DNA from: Exobasidium rhododendri
Taxonomy: Eukaryota > Basidiomycota > Exobasidiomycetes > Exobasidiales > Exobasidiaceae
Length of the DNA: 64,000 nt
NCBI GenBank assembly: GCA_026210745.1
Contig: CP110630.1
Location: forward strand, 4,464,001 to 4,528,000
Direction: 5' to 3'
In this document: positions 35,166-46,036 of the stretch, one piece after another
Numbering within the stretch: the first letter of the stretch is position 1
How the letters are laid out: each line of letters opens with the position of its first letter
The notes under the pieces: generated by a model
Databases searched by the model: none
Told to the model about the DNA's origin: nothing
What the model saw: the letters and a program-made list of their open reading frames with translations, nothing else
Position numbers and translations under genes: made by a program

Positions 35166-36428
35166 ATGGGACGGAAAGCAGAGGTGCAGAGGGTGAATCT
35201 CGAGAAGCTGATGGGGCCAGAAGGTGTGTGTGACGCTGTGCAGTGATGTTGTGGTGTGCTTATATTGCGATGCTGATAAGATTATTCGTCGGACCCACGT
35301 CGTTCTCAGCCATGGGCCTGACCACGCAACAGCTTCACTTTACCGATGACAAGGTCTGCAGGAACTTCCTCTGCGGTACTTGCCCGCATGATCTCTTCAG
35401 CAATACAGTGAGCTGCAGTGACTGACTTGGGCAGATCAGAAGGTGACTGAAATGGGGCTGAACCAATACATTTGCGTGCATGCTCTTCCCTGCTTTAGAA
35501 AGTCGACCTCGGCACTTGTCCTCGCTCGCATACATCTCGACTGAAGGATGAATTTCGATCCAGCATAGAGAAAGGCGAGCAGTACCCAACCTTTGAAACA
35601 GAATACGAGAACAATATCCGCACATTTATGGCTGATATTGATCGAAAGATTGCGTCAAACAAACGTCGAATTGATCAGACACCCGAAGAGACGTTGAAGT
35701 TCACGAATTTGATGCGAGACATATCTGACGTTGAACAGGCGCTGAACAATACGATGATGGAGGTGGAAAGGTTGGGAGAAGAGGGACAAATCGAAGAGAG
35801 TTTAGCAGAATTGGAAAAAGCGGAAGCGTTGAAAGTGGAGAAATCAGATCGGGAGAGAGAACTACAAGTACTGAGTGACAGCGCAGGTGCGAGTGGACAT
35901 CAAAAGTTGCGAGTCTGCGACGTCTGTGGAGCGTATCTTTCCATCTTGGACTCAGATCGTCGACTGGCGGATCATTTCGGTGGTAGGATGCATCTGGGTT
36001 ATGTCAAGTTGAGAGAAGTCATTGGAGAATTTGATGCCAGAAGAGAGAGGGGTGAAGATCCGAGGAGGCTGATTGCTGCCGGAGTAGGATGGAGACCTAG
36101 TCGAAAGGAGGCAGGCGGAGATCAAGGTCTAGAAAACGGACGACCGAGCGATTACGATCCAAGAGCGAGGTCTGGTCCTTCTGCCTCTGGACCGAGATGG
36201 GGTCCAGATAGCGTTCCTGTGCCACCATCTTCTGATGGGTACAACAGACGGCCTGACGACGACTATCGCATGCGAAATGGGGCTGGAGGATATGGGGGAG
36301 GAGTAGCCGAAGGAGGTGATCGGAATCGAGATCGAGATCGTAGGGACAGGAGAGGGGGTGGAGACTACCGTGATAGATCAGATCGACGTCGCTCTCGCTC
36401 ACCGCCGCCTCGAGTCATGGCCCGATGA
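35166..36428 (+). CDS. LUC7: U1 snRNP-associated splicing factor LUC7
   Basis: Exons 35166-35223, 35310-35407 and 35499-36428; introns 86 and 91 nt; 361 residues. Splicing restores LEKLMGPEAMG, the family's start, and DKVCRNFLCGTCPHDLFSNT joined to KVDLGTCPRSH, the CCCH zinc finger that contacts the U1/5' splice-site helix. The second zinc finger (CDVCGAYLSILDSDRRLADH, FGGRMHLGY) lies near residue 200. A coiled-coil stretch sits between them, and the tail is Arg/Asp/Gly and RS-like (RDRRDRRGGG, RRRSRSPPP). LUC7 helps choose 5' splice sites, which matters in this intron-rich genome. Convergent with ADE2. Confidence 0.95.
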
Positions 36429-36598
36429 TTCCATCCACTTTTTTTACCTGCCAACACACTCGAAATCTCTGCGGAGTGGGGGCAAGGAGTTCTGTACACT
36501 ACTTCTTCTTTTTGTTTCACACAATCTTCATGATGGAACAGAAAATAACAATTGAAAAATCCTTACCTCATACACTACGTCTACAGATGACAAAGCCT

Positions 36599-38452
36599 TC
36601 ACTTCTTGAGGACGTACTCCCACCCCTGAATTCGGAGTCGATCCACTTTTCCCATGACCTCTGCCTCCATTTCATCCATGTAACTTTGCATAGCGTCAAG
36701 TAAGTCTACATCGGCACTTGCGACGATTCGAGCAGCCAAAAGAGCAGCATTCGTGCTGTTGTTGATGGCCACCGTAGCGACGGGAATGCCTCTGGGCATT
36801 TGAACGATGCTGTGGAGTGAATCTACGCCGTCCAACGTACTTCCCTTGACTGGTACACCGACGACAGGTAGAGGTGACTGTGCGGCAATCATACCAGGTA
36901 AATGAGCTGCTCCACCAGCACCGGCAATAATTACTCGAAGTCCTCGAGAAGCCGCTTGTCTTGCGTATTTCGTCATTCGATCGGGTGTTCGATGTGCCGA
37001 TACGATGGTGAGTTCGAATGGGATGCGGAACCGCTTCAAGATATGAGCAGCGGGCAGCATCACAGGTAAGTCTGAATCAGAGCCCATGACGATGCCAATG
37101 AGTGGAAAGGGATGCGAGAAATCTGCTGCAGTGTGCTCATCCGACGCTATCAGAGAAGAAGGAGCGGCCATAGCACCTTTGACGCCTTCCATTGTCAAGC
37201 TTTTGCTGAGCTTCTCCTGCTCCTCTGCTGCCTTTGTCGCTGCATCGAGAGAGTCGAGTATGACTTCGTACCGCTGCCTGACTTGAGCATCATTCTTACC
37301 AACAATAGTGATGTGTCCCATCTTTCTCCCCTTTCTGCATCCTTGCTTGCCGTATAGGTGCACTGTTGCACCTGGAACAGTCAAGCTCGTCACAGCAGGC
37401 GCCATCGTCTTCTCGACTGCTTCCGAGTCTTTGTCCAGATCCGCCAGACCGAGAATGTTGATCATGGCAGCAGAGCCAACTTTCAGCTCCGTACTTCCTA
37501 GTGGTAATCCCAGAATCGCCCTCACATGATTCTCATACTGGCTTGTCTCACAAGCTTCAATAGTATAATGACCGCTATTGTGTGGCCGAGGTGCGATTTC
37601 GTTGATGAGCAGCTCACCATCTTTCATGAGGAACAATTCTACGCCGAAAACGCCGGCGCCTTGCAACATGGCTACCGCTCGCTTGGCAATGTCTTGTGCT
37701 TCTACCGCCACCGAGGACTTTTTGTGTCGCAAAGGTGCAAAGACGCTGTGACAAATGCTGTCTTTGTGATACGTTTCCACTGTAGGGTATGCTCGTACTT
37801 CTCCTGAAGAACTTCGTACAACCATCACTGCTACCTCCTTTTCAAATTGTGTCCATCGCTCTGCATAAAGACCTCTTGAGCCATCTCCCAAACTTTCGAC
37901 TGCTTTGCCAGCCTCTTTCTCGCTCTTGACTACGAAGTTGCCTTTTCCGTCATAGGCCTGAGTTCTGCTCTTGATCATAAGTGGATATCCAAACTGCTTT
38001 CCAGCGTCTGCGATACCTCGAATTTGAAGATCTCTTGCTGAAGATGCTTCCCCCAGTTCGCCCTGTGGTCCCACTGCAACAAAGTCTGCGACCGGTACTC
38101 CTCCTGCTACTAAGAACTTCTTCTGATTGAATTTGTCCTGAATGAGCTTTATGGTGCTCGGAGTCGGATGAACTTCCTTCACTAGTCCCTCGTCCAGGAC
38201 ACTTTGAAGTGCGCTGGCGTTGACATGCTCTATCTCCACTGTCAAGATATCTACGTTCGTGGCCAATTCCCGAATTTTCTGGGCGTCATTGAATGCGCCA
38301 TCGATATGGTGAGGAGAGGCAAGGATTTGCTTAGCAGGTGATTCGCTTCCCACATCCAGTAGATGCACTTCGATGTTCAGTCGAGAAGCTGCCTCTACGA
38401 ACATTCGACCTAACTGTCCTCCCCCGAGCACGCCCACTTTCCGAGTCTCCAT
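36599..38452 (-). CDS. ADE2: Phosphoribosylaminoimidazole carboxylase (PurK-PurE fusion)
   Basis: Single exon, 617 residues, the normal length for fungal ADE2. The N-terminal ATP-grasp half (VGVLGGGQLGRMF, KSRTQAYDGKGNFVV, ELFLMKDGELLINEIAPRPHNSGH) corresponds to PurK; the C-terminal PurE half begins near residue 450 with GIVMGSDSDLPVM, then SAHRTPDRM and GAGGAAHLPGM. The enzyme converts AIR to CAIR in purine synthesis. Loss in yeasts gives red, adenine-requiring cells because AIR accumulates. The start is the first ATG (METRKVGVLGG), directly before the Rossmann-like strand. It diverges from the Gemin2-like gene with about 200 bp between start codons. Confidence 0.97.
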   Translation of the reverse strand: METRKVGVLGGGQLGRMFVEAASRLNIEVHLLDVGSESPAKQILASPHHIDGAFNDAQKIRELATNVDILTVEIEHVNASALQSVLDEGLVKEVHPTPSTIKLIQDKFNQKKFLVAGGVPVADFVAVGPQGELGEASSARDLQIRGIADAGKQFGYPLMIKSRTQAYDGKGNFVVKSEKEAGKAVESLGDGSRGLYAERWTQFEKEVAVMVVRSSSGEVRAYPTVETYHKDSICHSVFAPLRHKKSSVAVEAQDIAKRAVAMLQGAGVFGVELFLMKDGELLINEIAPRPHNSGHYTIEACETSQYENHVRAILGLPLGSTELKVGSAAMINILGLADLDKDSEAVEKTMAPAVTSLTVPGATVHLYGKQGCRKGRKMGHITIVGKNDAQVRQRYEVILDSLDAATKAAEEQEKLSKSLTMEGVKGAMAAPSSLIASDEHTAADFSHPFPLIGIVMGSDSDLPVMLPAAHILKRFRIPFELTIVSAHRTPDRMTKYARQAASRGLRVIIAGAGGAAHLPGMIAAQSPLPVVGVPVKGSTLDGVDSLHSIVQMPRGIPVATVAINNSTNAALLAARIVASADVDLLDAMQSYMDEMEAEVMGKVDRLRIQGWEYVLKK

Positions 38453-38653
38453 CGCTGCTGCTGTGACGTCTATAGAGAGAAGGAGGGGGTGATCGTAGAC
38501 GTCGGCGCGATCGTTAGTGCATTAAAAGGAAGAAAAATGTCTATTCCTCCTTCACGTGTGCACCTTTATTCTCCACTTGCAATGGTGACACCTAAGGGTT
38601 GTGCCTGTTCGCATTCTTGCCGTCTTGGATTACATTATCTCCTCCTGAAGCGC

Positions 38654-39781
38654 ATGAATGGGCAGAAGAAGCGCAAGAGGCAGGGATTCGCTGGTCAAAG
38701 TGAGGAAGATCATCAAGACAAGGAGGTCCGCGGCAATCAGACGCTGCCCGTCGCAGATTTGCCGCCAGAGTTTGACGGCGTACCACTGGATGGAGCACAG
38801 TACTTAGCTGTCGTCAGGTCAGTCAAGAAGAAGATGTGCCAGAGTCTAGGAGGAGCCGAGGGAGATACTGACAGAGAGAGGTCTCCACTTTGCAGGCAAG
38901 AGTCAGCAACTGTTCCAAATATATGCTATGTCGCCAATCCGTACGCAAACGTAAACGTAAACTCAGCAAGATCGAGACAGATCGCGGACACGGATAGTTC
39001 CACTTCACAGATCATGCCGTCTTTGGAGTGGAGAAAGGTCTTCTTGAAAAGGTTTGAAAACATGAGAGTCACGCTTTCCAACCGACCTCGTCAGATGACT
39101 CCTACGTCAGCTGAGAACATACCTCGCGGGAGAAATGGCAAGAAATGGTACGTGTTTCTGCATGGACGAAATTTGGCGCAAGAAATTCTTTATGACAACG
39201 AGGAAGAAATCGACGAGAATGGTGAGATCCAGGAAGGAGACACACACACAGAAAGAGGAGAGATCAAGGTATGCAAGTGTCGGGAGCCAAACGAAGCTCT
39301 GTTGCATAGGTTCAGTACTGTCAGTAAGCTCCATCTATCTTCTCTGTACCTCGATCGCTGACACGTTGACTGCTTGCAACACTCTCGAATCTGCCTTCAT
39401 CAGTCACAGATCTTGTCGCTACTTGGTGTGCTACCTTACTGGTTCACACAGCCACACACCTCAGCGGCAGATAGCCAGGGCCAGGCCATTGATCCCTTCC
39501 ATTCTCGATGGCTCTTCTCCCTTCTAGCTCACTTGGACGATCAGTTGGTCGGGGACGACATCAATGTCCTCAGAATCTTGGCAAGAGCTTGTCTTGCTTG
39601 TATTGTCCAGTCTCGTTTCACGAAGTCGGTGGGTGAGCAAGAAGAAGGGGACACCTTGCGACATGAATTAGGTGCTTGGATGATCATCTGTGCAATTGCG
39701 GGTGTATGGGGTCAACACGATCTTTGGGAGGAAAGCCGTCATGATCTGGAGCAATGCTATCAACCTTTACACTCCACTTGA
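38654..39781 (+). CDS. Gemin2/SIP1/Brr1-family snRNP assembly factor
   Basis: Exons 38654-38817, 38896-39319 and 39404-39781; 321 residues. Seen: LPVADLPPEFDGVPLDGAQY then LAVVRQESATVP, the family's N-terminal Sm-binding signature, restored by removing a 78-nt intron that is itself stop-free and in frame. The C-terminal half (QILSLLGVLPYWF, SRWLFSLLAHLDDQL, DDINVLRILARACL) matches the Gemin2 helical bundle. Gemin2 holds the Sm pentamer during snRNP assembly, with SMN. The second intron uses a GTCAGT donor. The start is uncertain: ATGs at 38537 and 38582 are also in frame, but the sequence before 38654 looks untranslated. The family call rests on these motifs. Confidence 0.82.
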
Positions 39782-40303
39782 GAGTCGTAAACGGTAACCA
39801 TCTCGTTGTGTGCCCACTCGTCGCTCGTCTTCCCCCTCTTTTTCTACAGTGTATAATAAGTACTGCATTCATTGACGGTTTGAGCCCAGCAGAGAGCAAG
39901 CAGCTGCGACAATGGAGATGTATCAATGCTTTTCGGTTCACCGTGATCTTTCCAATTCACGCCTCACTCTTGGTGAGACTATGCATATCTAGCCCACACA
40001 GTGTAGCACACGTATCTATATATGGGCCATGCATCCCTGCCCGAATACCAACTCTAAATAAGGAACGCGCCTATTCGGATTCTATTGGAATCGTTCTTCT
40101 TCCGGATGGGGCAATCACGGACCTCACATACAGCCCGGCGCTACTCTCCGAAAAAGTGTGTTCACTAGTCAACATAGCTCGTGTGTGTCGTTCAGAAGAA
40201 CATTCACACTTAGCAGTACGGCACCTCTGTCAGTCCTGGCCTCTCTTGTCTGCTTGGGTTCACGTCTGAAGGTGAAGGAAGGCGACTGGTCATCACTCGA
40301 GTC
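39782..40303. other. Intergenic stretch
   Basis: Between tandem plus-strand genes. A frame spanning it (39754-40269) lacks protein-like composition. Likely 3' UTR and promoter. Confidence 0.5.
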
Positions 40304-41866
40304 ATGACGACGACTCTACTCTCTGTCGCTCGTGGAACGAGTCGTGATCGCAAAGATCGGCGTCTGTCGCTGCATCTCCCCATGAGTGATACCGCTGCGC
40401 AGTCCATGAGGACGAGATTCTCCGAGTTTGCGTCTCCGGAAGGCATCACAGAGGGTATGCAGAGCGTTCCGACCGGCTCGACTTCACCGCCAAGTACTAC
40501 TACTACTCCATCATCGCCATTCGAGACTAACACCCACTCGCATCTGCCATCACACCACATCAATCGTTCGAGGACGCCGTCCGCCACCACGACGATGACG
40601 ATGATCACAACCTCTTCCACTTGGATTACGAACAGAGAAATTGCAAAGATGGGCAATCTGCCGTACTTGTCAGGGATGAGGGCGATAGCCAGCATAATGA
40701 TTCAGGTGTACCACATATGCGTACCAGGTACGAGGTCAGTAGACTACTTTGCTTCTGCGGCCCTGTCTACTCACTTTGTACAGGGCGGCTTCCTGATCAC
40801 CGGCGCTCTTCTTCACCTTCAATCGGCGAATCGTGGGAAGCCTCTGCTGCAGCAGCATCTGCACGTTCCACGATTCTTCATCGGGAGGTGGGTTCGTCTT
40901 TATCCTGCCCTGGTCCTCATGATCGTCATCAACTCCATATGGTGGCAGCAGAAGCATCACTTTGCAAGTCATTTGGCAAAGGCAATCTTTCGAACACTCT
41001 TCAAGATACAGCATACAAAGATACTCGACATACCCAAGAACCCACCAAACCCCTATGCACATACGTGGTTCTTGGACGTACAGGAAGCCTTTTACCTGTT
41101 CTGGGCCATCGTGTTGCCATTCATTGCCATGGTCGGGACCAAAAGGAGGATGATCATCTTAGTGGCCTTGTTCGCGTGGAGCTTTCGCATCCGGCTCGCA
41201 CTCGATCGTGAGAATGCCACGCTGCCGATCAATCTGTGGAAGATGGCTGCTGGTGGCGCATTGCAACTCATACCGATCCCTCGACTATTCATCCAGAATC
41301 AAGCCAGATTCGTCGCTTCCGTCACTCTATTCGCCATTCTGATGTGGGGCTTCAGCAACCAATTCAACGATAATTTCCCCCCAGCAAAGCAAAGACTACA
41401 CGGCGATATCGCAGGTGTTGTTGGAGTCGTCGTCGTTCTCATGGCTGCCCTCTCCACCAACGCAGCACCCCCTCCATCGGCACCCACCCCCTCGATAGCC
41501 ACAACGACCGAGTCGGAAAAGATGGAAGAAAGCGGCGCGCAAGACGAGGAACAACAGCCTTGGGACATTCTCAATCCCATGTCCTTCTTTCCGCCAAACT
41601 TCACGCCTCTGTCCCTCTTAAATATGAAGTGGCTTGAATTCATAGGCAGGATATCGTACTCGTGGTATCTATGGCAGGTCCCGATCCAACACTACGAAGG
41701 CAACTTTCAGGTAGGCTACCGCGGCGTAGGATCATCGGCGGAGGCATTCATGGTGGCCATGGCTAGCACACTGTGGATAGAGGAACCTCTGCGGAATCTC
41801 TACCAGGCCAGCAGAAAGCGAGCACGAGCAGCAGCAATGAACCAGAAGCTGCAGACAACATCATGA
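40304..41866 (+). CDS. Acyltransferase-3 family membrane protein (OafA/YrhL-like)
   Basis: Single exon, 520 residues. After a disordered Ser/Thr-rich N-terminus of about 115 residues comes LPYLSGMRAIASIMIQVYH, the typical first helix with its catalytic-type His. FFIGRWVRLYPALVLMI, YAHTWFLDVQEAFYLFW and the C-terminal RISYSWYLWQVPI are the other family signatures, spread over about ten hydrophobic segments. These enzymes transfer acetyl or other acyl groups from a donor to sugars, lipids or secondary metabolites across a membrane. The acceptor cannot be told. A hydrophilic Pro/Glu-rich loop (about residues 385-425) splits the last helices. It has no special neighbour linking it to a pathway. 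Confidence 0.9.
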   Translation: MTTTLLSVARGTSRDRKDRRLSLHLPMSDTAAQSMRTRFSEFASPEGITEGMQSVPTGSTSPPSTTTTPSSPFETNTHSHLPSHHINRSRTPSATTTMTMITTSSTWITNREIAKMGNLPYLSGMRAIASIMIQVYHICVPGTRSVDYFASAALSTHFVQGGFLITGALLHLQSANRGKPLLQQHLHVPRFFIGRWVRLYPALVLMIVINSIWWQQKHHFASHLAKAIFRTLFKIQHTKILDIPKNPPNPYAHTWFLDVQEAFYLFWAIVLPFIAMVGTKRRMIILVALFAWSFRIRLALDRENATLPINLWKMAAGGALQLIPIPRLFIQNQARFVASVTLFAILMWGFSNQFNDNFPPAKQRLHGDIAGVVGVVVVLMAALSTNAAPPPSAPTPSIATTTESEKMEESGAQDEEQQPWDILNPMSFFPPNFTPLSLLNMKWLEFIGRISYSWYLWQVPIQHYEGNFQVGYRGVGSSAEAFMVAMASTLWIEEPLRNLYQASRKRARAAAMNQKLQTTS

Positions 41867-42346
41867 TACCCGCCCTTCCAAAGCACATCCACACTGCATC
41901 TCTCCTTCGCACATCCTGCTTCCTCGCATCCCTGCGTGTGTACTCTACCATTTCCTTTTCCCCTTCCCATCACCTGCTTCCCATGGCTCCTTTCATCCCT
42001 CAGCTCATAGCGTTCACCACAATAATCTCATCGTCATTCGTCATCGTCATCTTCAGCCTGTGGCAGGATAGAAGTACAGCGAGGACGTCGCCCCAACGGC
42101 TGCCCCTCCGAGGCCTGATCTCACTCACTTCCTTGGCTCAAGCAAAAAAAGTCTAATTGGATTGCTAGCGTCAAGCCGCGTATATATATCTATACATATA
42201 TTTCCTGAAAAAGCAAAAGTGGCACTAGCGGGGAATTCTGACAGGTATTTTTATCTATCTACACAGGTGAACGATCCTCTGCACTGCCTCTCCTTCCTCC
42301 CTCGACTACATCTTCCCCCCCCCATCGAACCCACTCGCCTCTCGCC
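41867..42346. promoter_or_regulatory. Intergenic region upstream of PMP3
   Basis: Holds a TA-rich stretch with TATATATA at about 42180-42206, some 150 bp before the PMP3 start, a plausible core promoter. Nothing else recognised. Confidence 0.45.
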
Positions 42347-43014
42347 ATGGCAAACAACAACGTGTGAGCTATCGTCGTCTTCACGTTCCTCCTCTCCCAC
42401 ATAGCGATTTGACGATCTCTGATTTTTGGACTGCGCTTGCCTTGCCTCACTGTAGCTCTTCCACCAGCGATGTCTTGGTATGTTCAGAGAAGTGAGCGCT
42501 GCGTATACTCTCTCGCTCTGACTTGCCCGATCATATGTATTTCTTCCTCCTCCAGCTCTACTTCTTGGCCATCTTTGTGCGTCTGATCTCAGTGCTGCAT
42601 CTCGCAACTTCGGCGAAAACATCGTCTGACGATCCTCGTGACTGAAATTGCAACCCGGCCTCCAATCTCCCCCTCCTCACAGATTCCTCCCGTGTCAGTG
42701 GGAATCAAGAAAGGCTGTGGGGCCGACATCTTGATCAACATCTGCCTATGGATTCTCGGTTGGATTCGTGAGTGTGCATCTTGTTCGTACGATTTAGTCA
42801 AGACAGAGCCGGATACTCACCAACAGCCCCACTGCCACTTTCCCTGGACTCTATCTACAGCGGGCGTCATTCACGCATGGTAGGTGATAGTGCACTGTTA
42901 TCCTGTGGTTGATCGTCGACTAAAGAGCTGTAGGATCTTCTGTTTACTCTTCACAGGTGGATCATCTCCAAGAATCCAGACGTACAACGAGCGCCTGAAT
43001 ACCGCCAGTACTAG
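42347..43014 (+). CDS. PMP3: Plasma membrane proteolipid 3 (Pmp3, UPF0057), six exons
   Basis: Exons 42347-42363, 42456-42477, 42556-42576, 42683-42767, 42861-42879 and 42957-43014 total 222 nt and give 73 residues. All phases close, and the protein reads as a textbook Pmp3: SSTSDVLLYFLAIF, IPPVSVGIKKGCGAD, ILINICLWILGWIPGVIHAW, WIISK. Two transmembrane helices flank a short loop with the conserved Gly-Cys. Pmp3 proteins influence membrane potential and salt tolerance in fungi and plants. Four of the six coding pieces are 17-22 nt, so similarity searches or simple reading-frame scans miss this gene. Introns are 77-106 nt. Confidence 0.92.
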
Positions 43015-43237
43015 GCTTGGCCACTTTACGTCAAACTCTTGCATCGAAGAAAAAAAGGACAACTCCTCGCAGCACCACCCCTCTCCTCGTCTCTTTGACT
43101 CGGAAGCTTTTTTCTTTCTCGAGACTGCAATCTACTTCCAGTCCATTGTTGTACAGATTAGTAATTCCGGCAATACATACATATAAATACGAGAGAGATC
43201 AAGACCAGGATACTTACCTCCTTTGGGCCCCCCACTC

Positions 43238-44606
43238 TCACCTCCTGCCTCCGCTTCCCATCCCAATCAGGCTCAGGAACTCCTGTCTAGTCTTTGCTCG
43301 ATCGCGAAAGACGCCTAGCATGCAGCTCGTGACTGTAGACGCACCCGGCTTCTGAACACCTCGCATGGCCATGCACATGTGTTCTGCCTCCATGACGACG
43401 GCCACTCCCTGTGGCGAGATGGCTTCATCGAGGGCGAGTGCGACCTGCTTCGTCAGACGCTCCTGCACTTGCAGTCGGCGTGCAAACGTCTCGGCGATCC
43501 TGGCCAGTTTGGAGAGGCCGATGACCAATCGATTGGGAAGGTATCCTATGTGGATCTAATAGAGGGGGGGCGTGGGGGAGAGAAAAGAGAGTATTGGACG
43601 AGGTGTCAGTGGCAAGTGTAGCAGGACAGGCAAACTTTAAAGCTTCCCTTTTTCCCCATATTCTCACCTTTCCTCGAAACGGGACCAGGTGATGCTCGCA
43701 AAGACTGGAGATTTCGATATCTCTGACAATGACCATCTCGTCGTGCTCTTCGTCAAAGATGGCGTTGGAGATGACGTCTACCACGCAACGAGGGTAAGCA
43801 GGTGGGAAGAGAGAAGTGTTCCTCTACTCTGTGCGGAGAACGTGACACTCACTGCTCAGCCTCTCCTCGTACCCCCTCGTCATCCACAGGAGCGCCTTTG
43901 CATATCTTTCTGGCGTCTTCTTTAGTCCCTCTCTCTCGGGGTCTTCACCCAAGCATTCCAGGATGGTCTTTACCGCATTGCTAAGCCTCGCAGTTGTTTG
44001 CGCAGTCTGATCAGCGGTAGAGTTCATGCGGATCAACGATCCTTTCGCAGGCCATCCCAAGCCATCCTTGTCTGTCACAGGCGTCCTAGTTCCACTCGTC
44101 GAGCTGGGCATCCGACTCAAGGCGACAACGCTGCGTGAACTGACTTGCCTTCCTCTACGGAGCCTCTCCTCGTCTAGTACATCGTCGGCATCTTCCGAAT
44201 CCGCGTGTGAGTCGTACAGCTTGGAGGATGCCATTGTAGCTGCTAGTCTTCGTTCGACTGCCGCTTCAAAGTTGCTGTCACTGTCGTCTACCGCCAGCTT
44301 CTTCGATGGTCCATTTGACAGAGTCGAGAATGCTGTAGACGCCTTGACCGGCTTCACTGACGTCGATGAAGGGCCAGCTCGGCTGTGCTCCTCTGCATCC
44401 GCTGCACCGAGAGTAGCACTACTGTCACCATTGGCTGTGCTGAGGGGCTCTTTTTGTTGTTGTTGTTGTTGTTGTGGATGCGAAGCGGCACCAGATCCAC
44501 CCAACGAAGAGTGCTCCAGATTAGCGACTCCCAGGGCGGAGGAGAAAAAGGAGTTGAAGAAGTCACGTCCTTCGAGTGGTGGCGGTGCTTCGTCCTTGCT
44601 CGCCAT
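43238..44606 (-). CDS. FOL2: GTP cyclohydrolase I
   Basis: Exons 44606-43853, 43777-43668 and 43555-43238; introns 75 and 112 nt; 393 residues. Splicing restores [20 protein letters not shown] and [14 protein letters not shown]. Zinc and catalytic motifs are present: [22 protein letters not shown] and TVTSCMLG. The enzyme makes dihydroneopterin triphosphate, the first step of folate and pterin synthesis. The first 190 residues are disordered, with a short polyGln and many Ser, unlike the compact 240-residue yeast enzyme; this may be regulatory. The ATG at 44606 is used because upstream codons offer only GTG. It diverges from BOL3. Confidence 0.95.
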
Positions 44607-44987
44607 GGCTGCCCGGCTTTCCGTGTGGACGAGGTGCGGGGAAAGGAGAGTGGGAAGGAGGAAGGTCGGGGAGATTCTATATGCCTCTGGTAGCCTAGGC
44701 ACTGACTGCACTACCGTTGCTTTCTTCTCAAGATAGGACTTTTAGTTTAAAATCTTGAATTTCTTCCTTTTCTCCCCCTCCTCCAGTCAGTGAGGGAGGG
44801 GCATGAAAGACTCTTCACGCGATTACGTAATAGCGAATCCTTCCCTAACTGAATTGATCATCCACCTCCCTCCATCCTTATAAAGTGTATCTAAGCCGCT
44901 TCTCCGCACTTCTCTCACGTCCCGCACTGACTCTTCTTACCGCTTCCGTCACCACACCTTCAGCGCCAGTGACTTTTGCTGATAATA
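44607..44987. promoter_or_regulatory. Shared divergent promoter region, FOL2 / BOL3
   Basis: 381 bp between the two start codons. A TATAAA at 44879-44884 lies 104 bp before the BOL3 ATG. No other element recognised. Confidence 0.5.
44879..44884 (+). promoter_or_regulatory. TATA-like box before BOL3
   Basis: TATAAA about 100 bp upstream of the BOL3 start; a position-based guess. Confidence 0.4.
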
Positions 44988-45801
<814 letters not shown>

Positions 45802-46036
45802 GGGTCAAACGCACCTTTTGTATATGTTCATCTGGTGGTGCAAATCAGCAGCAGCCATCCTAGCCAGAGCTATTTACGTACAGAAATTGATATAGATATC
45901 GCTTGTGTAAATCAGCAACAATGTAGTTGGGCACTTTGAGTTGATGTTGGAATTTTAGAGAAGGAGGATCGAGATAAGTGGGTTGCGAGAGTGAAGCCCC
46001 GGGAAGGAGAAATATTCACTGGATAGCGTCGTGACT

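Noticed and set aside
39754..40269. 172-codon frame after the Gemin2-like gene
   Set aside because: No domain, Cys/His/Leu composition typical of a chance frame, and it overlaps the end of the upstream gene.
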